Assembly: GCA_002973575.1 (NCBI GenBank)
Contig: PVEQ01000020.1
Coordinates: 1-56,478, forward strand
From: Sediminibacterium magnilacihabitans
GTDB taxonomy: Bacteria > Bacteroidota > Bacteroidia > Chitinophagales > Chitinophagaceae
Length of the DNA stretch: 56,478 nt
Reading direction: 5' to 3'
Every line of letters begins with the position of its first letter. Positions within the stretch are counted from its first letter, which is position 1. A program made the translations under genes and the position numbers. Positions 48,976 through 56,478 of the stretch are shown here, piece after piece. The notes beneath the pieces are model-generated. The model was not told the origin of the DNA. It did no database searches and saw nothing but the letters and a program-made list of their open reading frames with translations.

Positions 48976-51900
48976 ATGAAATTATTGACTTGGGAACCCT
49001 GCTTTCTACCACCTCCCGGTAATAGAAAAGGAAGATCCGGATCCAGAAAGAAAGCAGTATCCCGACAAATGGTGAAAGCTATGCGGCTTACATTTATTTT
49101 ACTCACTGCTGCCATTCTCCATGTACATGCAAAAAGCACTGCACAAAAAGTAACTGTTAAGGGAAAGGATGTGCCGCTCCAGAAAATTTTTTCTGCAATT
49201 GAAAAACAGACGGAGTATATTTTCTTCTTCGATGCAGCCTCCATCAGGAATGCAAAGCACGTAACCTTACACGTTAAGGACCTGCCCGTAAATGAGGTGC
49301 TGGACATGTGCCTGAAAGACCAGCCCGTTGGTTATTCCATCATGAATAAAACGATCGTGATCAGCCGGAAAAACCAGGCTTCTCATTCCCTGGCGCCCCT
49401 GAACGAGCCAACTGTTATCGATCCGCCTGGTATTGATATCGAGGGCATTGTCCTTGCGCAGGAGGGGCAGGCGCTTGCAGGAGCCTCGGTTTTTGTTAAA
49501 TCAACCAGCAAAGGAGTGGTTACGGATGCCAATGGCCGTTTCAAGCTTACGGGTATTGATGCGAATGCCACACTTGTTATCTCTTTTACCGGCTATCTGT
49601 CAGAAGAATACCATCTCGCTAACAAACCCGCATTGAGCCGGTCTGTCATTGTTATCCGTTTACAATTGAGTACGAATAAACTGAATGACGTAATTGTGCT
49701 GGGTTATAACGATAAGAAAAGGAGTGAATTGACCAGCTCGGTACAGGTCATTGATGCTAAAAAGCTGAACGATGTTACTTCAAACGACGTTGGAGCCATG
49801 CTCCAGGGCAAGGTGGCTGGTTTGCAGGTGATCAACAGTTCAGGTGTTCCGGGATCGGCAGCTGAGATCCGGTTACGCGGTATTTCATCTGTAAACGCTG
49901 CACAAACTCCTTTGTTTGTGGTGGATGGCATTATCGGCGGGAATTACGATCCGAATGATGTGGAAAATATTACCGTATTGAAAGATGCCGGGGCTACCGC
50001 TATGTACGGTTCGCAGGCAAATGGCGGTGTGATCATCATCACTACAAAAAAAGCGCGGTCAGGAGAACCGCACTATGAAGCCAGGATCACTACGGGATTT
50101 CGTACACCCGATTTTGGTAAAATGAAAATGATGAATGGAAGCCAGCTCTATCGTTATCAAAAAGAATTGTACCGAGATTATATTCCTACCGATACAGGTA
50201 ATTCATATAAAATTGACCTGTTGAAATTTTACAGCGAAAGGCCCCGGTCGCTGGAAAGCAGCAATGCAGATTGGCTTACCACCATTTTTAAACCGGCCAT
50301 CATACAAAACTACCATGTTTCTGTAGCTGCAAAATCTGAAAAGATCGATTATTATTTCGGCGCTACTTATTACAATGAGGACGGTACTTTCATGAATACC
50401 AACTTCAAACGACTGAACCTGCGGGGTAACACCAATTACCGGTTCAATAAAAAAATAAACATCACCAATAATATCAACCTGAGCGCCTTTACAGGTAAGA
50501 GCTATGATTACAGTGATATTTATTATGCGTACCTGAATCTTCCCTGGGATAATCCGTACGATAGCGCCGGCCATGTGTTGTATGTGGATGGTAATGCTTC
50601 TTTTAAATGGTGGAGCAGAGACAAGGTAAACCCCATTCATACCATTAAAAACTCAAACCATGTTTATAAAGGGTTCGATGCCAACTATGATGTAGTGCTG
50701 AATATAGGAATTACCCAATGGCTGAATTTCAGCAGCAGTAATCGTCTTGCGGCAGGCTACAACAAGGGAAGCAATTATTATTCACCTGATGTGGCGGGTT
50801 CTTATCATGGTACCGGTTACCTTGATGAGAACAATGTTTTGAATTATGGTATTGTTTCCAATAACTTCTTCAAGTTTAATTTCAACCATAATAACCACAA
50901 TATCAGCGGCCTGGTGGGCGCTGCTTTTGAAAAAAGCAGAACAGAATCACAAGGAGGCACAGGCAGGGGATTGCCGCCAGGTTTGAGTGTGCTGAATGCT
51001 GTGTCGAACAATATAAGGGTTACAGGTTTTAACAGTGAAACGGCGATTCAGTCATTGTTGTCACAAGTCAATTATGGGTATGCAAACAGGTATTTCCTGA
51101 CCGCTTCTTATAGGGTTGACGGGTCATCTAATTTTCCGAAATCCAACCGGTATGCTTCTTTTCCTTCTGTTTCCGGTGCATGGATGATCAGCAATGAATC
51201 GTTTTTCAGGAGCAAGATCATCAGCGATCTTAAACTGCGCGCCAGTTATGGAATAACCGGTACACAGGATATAGGCGCCTCGCGCTATCTTGGGTTGTAT
51301 TCCCTCTCAAGCCAGTACAATTCACAAACCGCCGCCACACCTTTACAATTGCCCAGTCCGAACCTGACATGGGAAAGCAAGTATCAGTTTAACGGAGGAG
51401 TAGACATAACACTCTTTAAAAGAGTAGGAATTACGGTGGATGTTTATCGTAACATCACCAAAAACTTATTATTACAGGTGTCTCAACCTCTTTCCATTGG
51501 ATTTGAACAACGTTGGGAAAATGCAGGCGAGATTGAAAATAAAGGAATCGAACTGAGCCTGAATACGGTTAATATCCGGCATCGCTACTTTGAATGGACA
51601 ACCGATTTCAACATTAATTTCAACAGCAATAAAATACAAGGGCTGAAAAATCCCATTATCCGAACAGGTCCATGGGCCATATCACAGGTATATCGCAATG
51701 GAGGAAACCTGTATGAATTTTACATGCCTAAATGGGCGGGAGTAAACAGCCAGACAGGACAGCCGCAATGGGAAAAACAAACCAAGGACGCACAGGGAAA
51801 TGTAACCAAAACAGAAATGACTTCAGACTATGCGCAGGCTTCTTTCCAGGAAGTGGGTTCCGCTTTGCCGAATTTCCAGGGAGGCATTACCAACCAGCTG

Positions 51901-52374
51901 CGGTATAAAAACTTTTCACTGAGCGTAAACGCTTACTTTTTGTCGGGCAATAAGGTGTTCAGCAATAACCTTCGTTTTGTGATGAATGATGGAAGTGAGC
52001 CTTATCTCAACCAGATCGTGTTGCCCAAAGACTATAGTATATGGGCCAGGCCTGGAGATATGGCTACCAACCCCAGTCCGCAGAACTCGGCCAACTCTAC
52101 ACAAACATCAAGCAGGTATTTGAAGGATGGAAGTTTTCTCTCTATACGGAATGTTACGCTCAGTTATGCTTTACCCGGGAAATGGATCCAGCAATTGAGA
52201 CTGAAAGGGGCTACCGTTGCTGTAAGTGCAGACAATGTGTACACGTTTACCAGATTTTTAGGGCAGGATCCTCAAACGACCATCACACCGGGAACTTATA
52301 TCATGCCGGGAGTATCTGATTTCAAGTATCCTAACAACCGGCAGTTTTTATTCAATATTAACCTTAGTTTTTAA
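48976..52374 (+). CDS. SusC/RagA-family TonB-linked transporter with STN domain
   Basis: The 1132-residue product has a long basic N-terminal leader before the signal hydrophobic segment (MRLTFILLTAAILHVHAKS near 36-54), as in many Chitinophagaceae SusC proteins. An STN domain follows (about 60-135: VPLQKIFSAIEKQTEYIFFFD), then a CarboxypepD_reg domain (about 155-235), the plug (VIVLGYNDKKRSELTSSVQVI, TPLFVVDGIIGG) and a barrel ending NINLSF. The STN domain can signal to the upstream FecR protein. SusD starts six bases downstream. The substrate is not visible; the PKD and beta-helix genes after it suggest a polysaccharide such as pectin. Confidence 0.95.
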   Translation: MKLLTWEPCFLPPPGNRKGRSGSRKKAVSRQMVKAMRLTFILLTAAILHVHAKSTAQKVTVKGKDVPLQKIFSAIEKQTEYIFFFDAASIRNAKHVTLHVKDLPVNEVLDMCLKDQPVGYSIMNKTIVISRKNQASHSLAPLNEPTVIDPPGIDIEGIVLAQEGQALAGASVFVKSTSKGVVTDANGRFKLTGIDANATLVISFTGYLSEEYHLANKPALSRSVIVIRLQLSTNKLNDVIVLGYNDKKRSELTSSVQVIDAKKLNDVTSNDVGAMLQGKVAGLQVINSSGVPGSAAEIRLRGISSVNAAQTPLFVVDGIIGGNYDPNDVENITVLKDAGATAMYGSQANGGVIIITTKKARSGEPHYEARITTGFRTPDFGKMKMMNGSQLYRYQKELYRDYIPTDTGNSYKIDLLKFYSERPRSLESSNADWLTTIFKPAIIQNYHVSVAAKSEKIDYYFGATYYNEDGTFMNTNFKRLNLRGNTNYRFNKKINITNNINLSAFTGKSYDYSDIYYAYLNLPWDNPYDSAGHVLYVDGNASFKWWSRDKVNPIHTIKNSNHVYKGFDANYDVVLNIGITQWLNFSSSNRLAAGYNKGSNYYSPDVAGSYHGTGYLDENNVLNYGIVSNNFFKFNFNHNNHNISGLVGAAFEKSRTESQGGTGRGLPPGLSVLNAVSNNIRVTGFNSETAIQSLLSQVNYGYANRYFLTASYRVDGSSNFPKSNRYASFPSVSGAWMISNESFFRSKIISDLKLRASYGITGTQDIGASRYLGLYSLSSQYNSQTAATPLQLPSPNLTWESKYQFNGGVDITLFKRVGITVDVYRNITKNLLLQVSQPLSIGFEQRWENAGEIENKGIELSLNTVNIRHRYFEWTTDFNINFNSNKIQGLKNPIIRTGPWAISQVYRNGGNLYEFYMPKWAGVNSQTGQPQWEKQTKDAQGNVTKTEMTSDYAQASFQEVGSALPNFQGGITNQLRYKNFSLSVNAYFLSGNKVFSNNLRFVMNDGSEPYLNQIVLPKDYSIWARPGDMATNPSPQNSANSTQTSSRYLKDGSFLSIRNVTLSYALPGKWIQQLRLKGATVAVSADNVYTFTRFLGQDPQTTITPGTYIMPGVSDFKYPNNRQFLFNINLSF

Positions 52375-52379
52375 ACCAT

Positions 52380-53897
52380 ATGACCATGAAAAAAATATTC
52401 AGCCTGCTTACGCTTACCAGCATGCTTGTTTCGGGTTGTATTAAAGAAATTACGCCAAGCGATACGATTACAACCAGTTCACTGGTGCAGACAAAAGAAG
52501 GTCTTACCAGCGCGGTGAACGGCGCCTATTCTTTATTCAAGGACCATGTGCCTTTCAATGGTACAAAAGATATGACCAATATGTACCTGCGGCAATATTT
52601 CCAGATGGCTGACTTTGCCAGCGACGATATTGCATGCGGACAGGTAACTACCGATCCGTTTATGAGCAGCTTCACTTTGAACCATTCACCTGCGCAGACA
52701 AATACCAGGTACTTCTGGTACATTTCGTATAAGATCATCAACGATGCGAATACGGTAATTGAAGCCGCCTCAAAAATTTCCAATCCGGACCAGGCAACGC
52801 AACAATTGATCGGGGAATGTTATTTCTTACGGGCTTTTGCGCATTTTAACCTGGTGAGGCTTTTTGCCAAACCCTATACCGTTGACCCGCAGTCGCCGGG
52901 AGTGATCATCAGAACTTCTACCAGTGATGCTTCCCAGAAAGCCCGGGCAACAGTAAAAGAAGTTTACGACGCAGTAATTGCTGATGCGGAAAAATCTGCC
53001 TCCCTGATGAATGTGCCGAGAGGCATTCAGTTCGCTTCTAAAGAAGCTGCGTGGGCCTTATTGTCGAGGGTGAACCTTTATAAAGAAGATAACGCAAAAG
53101 CCATTGATTATGCCAATAAAGTGATTGGTTCCGGAAGGTTCAGTCTTGAAACTGCGGCAAGTTTTCCTTCTTTGTTTGCCAATGCACTCGCGGGCAGGGA
53201 GACCATATTTTGTATCGCATTCAACAGTATAGATGATTATGGAAAATTCGGCTCTATTGCTTCCATGTTGTATTCGGATGGCAATTCAGGCTGGGGCGAA
53301 GAGTTTGCATCAAAATCATTAAGAGACACGATGAGCGACCAGCCTAATGACGTTCGCTTAAAATACATCGTTCCCTTAAAAAATAGTTCCGGAGCAGTAC
53401 AAAAGAAAAATGGAATTGAAATATACTATGTCTCTAAATTTTCTTTCCAGAACAATAGCCCAACATTGAGTTCTCCTATCATGTTCCGTTTGGCCGAAAT
53501 GTATTTAAACCGGGCGGAAGCTAAAACCAAATTGGGAAATGTTGCAGGCGCCCTGAGCGACCTGGACACCATCCGCAATAACAGGGGCTTGTCTGCATCC
53601 CTGTACAATGGTACAGTTCCTGCAGGCAAGACCGCGCTGGATATTGTATTGAAAGAAAGAAGACTGGAACTGTCATTTGAAGGACATCGTGTGTTTGATG
53701 TGTACCGGAATAAGCAAACGCTGAACCGTACCTACTGGGGCTATCACCTGCCTGGTTTGAAAGAATCGGATATTAATTTATCGCAGCAGCCGAGCGGCTA
53801 TGCCAATATGCTGATCCCATATACCAATAACCGCATCATTTATTATTTGCCGGTCGACGAGATACAGGTGAACGCTTTATGCCGTCAGAATCAATAA
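52380..53897 (+). CDS. SusD/RagB-family nutrient-binding lipoprotein
   Basis: The 505-residue product has a lipoprotein signal (MKKIFSLLTLTSMLVSGC; ATG at 52386 is equally good). Its SusD motifs are QLIGECYFLRAFAHFNLVRLFAKPY, RLAEMYLNRAEAKTKLGNVAGALSDLDTIRNNRG and LKERRLELSFEGHRVFDVYR. It follows SusC by five bases and precedes the PKD lipoprotein by six. It captures the substrate at the cell surface. Confidence 0.95.
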   Translation: MTMKKIFSLLTLTSMLVSGCIKEITPSDTITTSSLVQTKEGLTSAVNGAYSLFKDHVPFNGTKDMTNMYLRQYFQMADFASDDIACGQVTTDPFMSSFTLNHSPAQTNTRYFWYISYKIINDANTVIEAASKISNPDQATQQLIGECYFLRAFAHFNLVRLFAKPYTVDPQSPGVIIRTSTSDASQKARATVKEVYDAVIADAEKSASLMNVPRGIQFASKEAAWALLSRVNLYKEDNAKAIDYANKVIGSGRFSLETAASFPSLFANALAGRETIFCIAFNSIDDYGKFGSIASMLYSDGNSGWGEEFASKSLRDTMSDQPNDVRLKYIVPLKNSSGAVQKKNGIEIYYVSKFSFQNNSPTLSSPIMFRLAEMYLNRAEAKTKLGNVAGALSDLDTIRNNRGLSASLYNGTVPAGKTALDIVLKERRLELSFEGHRVFDVYRNKQTLNRTYWGYHLPGLKESDINLSQQPSGYANMLIPYTNNRIIYYLPVDEIQVNALCRQNQ

Positions 53898-53903
53898 CCA
53901 TAA

Positions 53904-54785
53904 ATGAATTTTATGAAACACTCAAAATATTTACTTTATATAGTACTGCCCTTATACCTTATGATGGTACTTCCATCTTGCAAGAAGGATGCCGTTGATC
54001 CGGGACCTGATGTTTTATTTTCCTATTCTGTAAATGCCTACACGGTAAAGTTCACGAACAAGACGAATGGCGCCGTTTCGTATAAATGGGACTTTGGCGA
54101 TGGTGTTACTTCAACAGATGCCAATCCCACCCATGCTTATGCAGGAAAGGGAAAATATGTTCCCACGCTTTATGCCACTTCCGGAAATGGCAAAACAAAT
54201 GATGCTTCTACCGTGCTGCGGATATCAAAGAGCTCATCGATCAACCTGCACGACAACAGTTTTTCTGATTGGGATACCGTAACACATAATATAAGGATAT
54301 CGGCGCCTGGCGCGGGTGGCGGCATATTTCGCAAGGTGAAAATGGATTATAACGCGGAGAATATTTATTTCTACATTGAAATGGCGTCCTCAAAAGCAAA
54401 TAATGACATTCTTGACGTTTACATAGATGCCGATAACAACCCAGCTACCGGATTAACCACATGGGTTGCCAAAGGAGCTGGCATTGATGTGTTGTTGGAA
54501 GGCCAGCCGCTGAACAACTGGTTCGATATGTTTTATCATACCGGTCCTCAAAACAGCTTCACTTTCGATTACCAGACTATTACAGATTTTTATGAAATAG
54601 GTACGGTCCAGGACAGTGGCGGTATCCTGAAATTTGAAGGCAGGCTGATACGGTCCAAGATTAAAAACCTGACCGGTAAAGGACTGAAACTTGCCATGAC
54701 TGCCACCAAATACGACTGGAGTGCAACCCTGGGAATATTCCCCGATCCCGGAACACCCGCCTTTTTCCTCAATATGGAGGATTAA
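53904..54785 (+). CDS. PKD-domain surface lipoprotein
   Basis: The 293-residue product has a lipoprotein signal (YIVLPLYLMMVLPSCKKD), a PKD domain (about 38-108: YKWDFGDGVTSTDANPTHAYAGKGKY) and a larger beta-sandwich region with DVYIDADNNPATGL and LKFEGRLIRSKIKNL. Its position after SusD matches that of SusE/SusF-like surface glycan-binding proteins, so glycan binding is inferred. No catalytic motif was recognised. Confidence 0.87.
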   Translation: MNFMKHSKYLLYIVLPLYLMMVLPSCKKDAVDPGPDVLFSYSVNAYTVKFTNKTNGAVSYKWDFGDGVTSTDANPTHAYAGKGKYVPTLYATSGNGKTNDASTVLRISKSSSINLHDNSFSDWDTVTHNIRISAPGAGGGIFRKVKMDYNAENIYFYIEMASSKANNDILDVYIDADNNPATGLTTWVAKGAGIDVLLEGQPLNNWFDMFYHTGPQNSFTFDYQTITDFYEIGTVQDSGGILKFEGRLIRSKIKNLTGKGLKLAMTATKYDWSATLGIFPDPGTPAFFLNMED

Positions 54786-54814
54786 AACAATGATCTCCAC
54801 TAAAACCTAATAAC

Positions 54815-56386
54815 ATGAAACTGAAATTTTACCATATTATTTATTTCTTTTTTTTCTCCATCACCGCAAACAGCCAGACCAGAGATTCTATTTATGTAGA
54901 TGCAGCGTACACTGGCGCCATTGAAACCGGTTCCAGCACCCAGCCGTTTAAGACCATACGAAAGGCGCTGGACAAAAGACAGGCCAACGGTTTGGCCGGT
55001 ATGGTAACAGATGAAGTGATTATTGTAAGAGCGGGTACCTATTACCCCGGGCCTAATGATATGGTTATTGTTAACCGGTACAATTGCGGCAGGAATGGAA
55101 AATGGCTTACCATCAAATCGGATGTGCCGTTTGCCGCTACCATAAGAGGCGACAGCCTGTATAAAAAAACCTTTGCGGCCATTGTAACTTTTACCGACAG
55201 CGCTCAATATGTAAAACTGCAGAGCTTTACCATTGCCGGTTTGCGCAACAATCCTGACTCTACAAAATGGAAAAATACCGACGGAACATACACTGCCACA
55301 AGACCTACGGTAATATCTATGTACAATGGTCAGCCGGTAAGAACGCCTTATGGCGATACTATATATGAATGCAAGAAGGATGTAAAATTTGGTATCCAGG
55401 TAGCAAGTAATTGCCGCTATGTTAGTGTATTAAACAGTGATATCAGCGATATTTCATGGACTTCAAATGTAGATCCCTTTAAAGCCGACAGTTTGCTCAC
55501 AGAAGCTGAAAAGAAAATACTGCGGAATGCATGGCCGAATGACAATGCGGGGCCTGTGAACGTACTGGGTTCAGCGGCTACCGTAATGACAAATATTACC
55601 ATCGATGGCAGCGAAGTGCATCATTGTATACCGGGATGGACAGAAGCCATTACCATGAATGGTTACCTGGACACTTTTAAGATTACCAATAACCTGGTGC
55701 ACGATATAAAAAATATTGGTATTGTGGCTGCCGGAAACTATAGGTGGGTGCTCGACCCGGCCAACGGATTCAGCACACCAGCCTCACAAAATTATGCCCG
55801 TAACGGTACCATTACAGACAATACAGTGTACAACTGCCTTTCTCCTATTGCAGCTTCTGCGGGTATTTATCTCGACGGGGCCAGAACAGTGCTGGTGGAA
55901 AGGAATAGGCTATACGACAATCATGTGGGTGTTTCGGTAGGTAACGAAACCAGCAACAGCCATTCCGGCGGCCATACTATCCGGAACAATATCATCTATG
56001 ACAATGTATGGACAGGGATGATATTGGGAAGTAACGCCGACAGCGCCTGGGTTGAAAATACCAAAGTGCTCAACAATACATTGTTCAGAAATAATACTTC
56101 CGTAAAAACACTGATCCCTAAAAAGGACGTCAACGGGTTTGTTATCATTCAGGGTGGCGTGGCCGTTATCGACACTTTTCCCAATGCTTCTGAAATCACC
56201 ACGCAAAGACTGAGTAATAGTAATGATTTACCGGGAGCCAAGATAGTGGTGCAGAATAATATTTTCAGGTCGAGGAAAGGGAAACCTATTATTGCGTTGC
56301 AGCCTTTTAAAACAAATCAATATACAGGTGCGGCCCTGATCAATACCAACATCAATACCTTGCTTGACTGGAATTATAATTTATAA
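54815..56386 (+). CDS. Right-handed parallel beta-helix protein, secreted
   Basis: The 523-residue product has a signal peptide (HIIYFFFFSITANSQ), the DUF1565-like start IYVDAAYTGAIETGSSTQPFKTIRKAL, and repeated beta-helix coils (ITDNTVYNCLSPIAASAGIYLDGARTVLVERNRLYDNHVGVSVGN, IRNNIIYDNVWTGMILGSN). Such proteins include pectate lyases and polygalacturonase-like enzymes. No invariant lyase motif (such as a recognisable catalytic Arg/Lys set) is obvious, so the activity stays open. It ends the FecR-SusC-SusD-PKD locus, which suggests a polysaccharide substrate. Confidence 0.88.
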   Translation: MKLKFYHIIYFFFFSITANSQTRDSIYVDAAYTGAIETGSSTQPFKTIRKALDKRQANGLAGMVTDEVIIVRAGTYYPGPNDMVIVNRYNCGRNGKWLTIKSDVPFAATIRGDSLYKKTFAAIVTFTDSAQYVKLQSFTIAGLRNNPDSTKWKNTDGTYTATRPTVISMYNGQPVRTPYGDTIYECKKDVKFGIQVASNCRYVSVLNSDISDISWTSNVDPFKADSLLTEAEKKILRNAWPNDNAGPVNVLGSAATVMTNITIDGSEVHHCIPGWTEAITMNGYLDTFKITNNLVHDIKNIGIVAAGNYRWVLDPANGFSTPASQNYARNGTITDNTVYNCLSPIAASAGIYLDGARTVLVERNRLYDNHVGVSVGNETSNSHSGGHTIRNNIIYDNVWTGMILGSNADSAWVENTKVLNNTLFRNNTSVKTLIPKKDVNGFVIIQGGVAVIDTFPNASEITTQRLSNSNDLPGAKIVVQNNIFRSRKGKPIIALQPFKTNQYTGAALINTNINTLLDWNYNL

Positions 56387-56398
56387 CGTGTTGTGCTA

Positions 56399-56478
56399 TT
56401 AGAAACTGAGAGCATGTTTGATTTGAGCGATTTTTCTGCCATTAAGATAGTTGATCCAGTGTAAAATGGCCATGGAAG
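56399..56478 (-). CDS. 3' end of a minus-strand ORF, transposase-like tail
   Basis: The last 26 codons of a frame running past the window edge end HWINYLNGRKIAQIKHALSF before TAA at 56401-56399. The basic/aromatic pattern resembles the C-terminus of some IS transposases, but the fragment is too short for a firm call. It follows the beta-helix gene after 12 bases on the opposite strand. Confidence 0.35.
   Translation of the reverse strand, partial: SMAILHWINYLNGRKIAQIKHALSF

Overview
The window looks like chromosomal DNA of a member of the Bacteroidota, most likely family Chitinophagaceae (inference from gene content; no marker search was run). Supporting signs are two SusC/SusD nutrient-uptake gene pairs, FecR and ECF sigma/anti-sigma modules, a serine palmitoyltransferase-like enzyme, a PafA-type phosphatase, a zeaxanthin-type carotenoid operon, and promoters that fit the Bacteroidota TAnnTTTG -7 element. 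GC content is moderate. The first ~2.8 kb and the carotenoid block (about 36.8-43.5 kb) read as more AT-rich than their neighbours.

Layout. 1-2790: a 24-bp tandem repeat, a 5'-truncated HlyD-type adaptor and a C39-peptidase ABC exporter, the remains of a double-glycine peptide export system. 2787-5386 (minus): PolX-like/PHP protein, a 57-residue Lys/Ala-rich DNA-binding-type protein, L27 and L21. 5555-9717 (plus): GH3-family adenylase, dxr and rseP, then tmRNA (minus). 10217-11917 (minus): a D/K-rich repeat protein and an ECF sigma/anti-sigma pair. 12035-14094: two divergent bactofilins plus an NlpC/P60 hydrolase. 14164-17004 (minus): small membrane protein, pyrophosphatase, lipoprotein, PafA-type phosphatase. 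17200-21134: serine palmitoyltransferase-like enzyme, DUF2911 protein, and a second ECF/anti-sigma pair. 21213-24111: a truncated vWA-family relic followed by REP-like repeats, XerD, a YkgJ-like protein and a VIT1/CCC1 transporter.

24210-30907: an OmpR-type two-component system directly upstream of a SusC/SusD pair, with candidate response-regulator direct repeats between them. 30908-31354 has no large gene but holds a promoter-like element, a 22-codon ORF and a terminator hairpin. This is an attenuator or small-RNA candidate in front of a GH172 (DUF2961) enzyme. 32644-36083 is a circularly permuted ATP-grasp / alpha-E / transglutaminase trio, a predicted peptide-ligation system.

36093-42864: a DHFR-like enzyme, a MarR-type regulator with a palindromic operator candidate, then crtI-crtB-hypothetical-crtZ-lycopene cyclase-idi and a convergent SDR gene. 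Together these should convert isoprenoid precursors to hydroxylated carotenoids. One conserved-looking member of unknown function sits inside the operon. 42992-44240: a shortened Crp/Fnr regulator and a nucleosidase. 44360-56386: a GH78-like enzyme, a CxxCH lipoprotein, and a polysaccharide-type locus of FecR, STN-containing SusC, SusD, PKD lipoprotein and beta-helix protein. The last 80 bases hold the 3' end of another minus-strand ORF that resembles a transposase tail.

No CRISPR array, tRNA or rRNA gene was seen. The least explained items are the leader-ORF/terminator element at 31.06-31.29 kb, the unknown carotenoid-operon protein, the ATP-grasp trio, and the signs of decay (HlyD, vWA protein, Crp/Fnr, FecR without a sigma factor).
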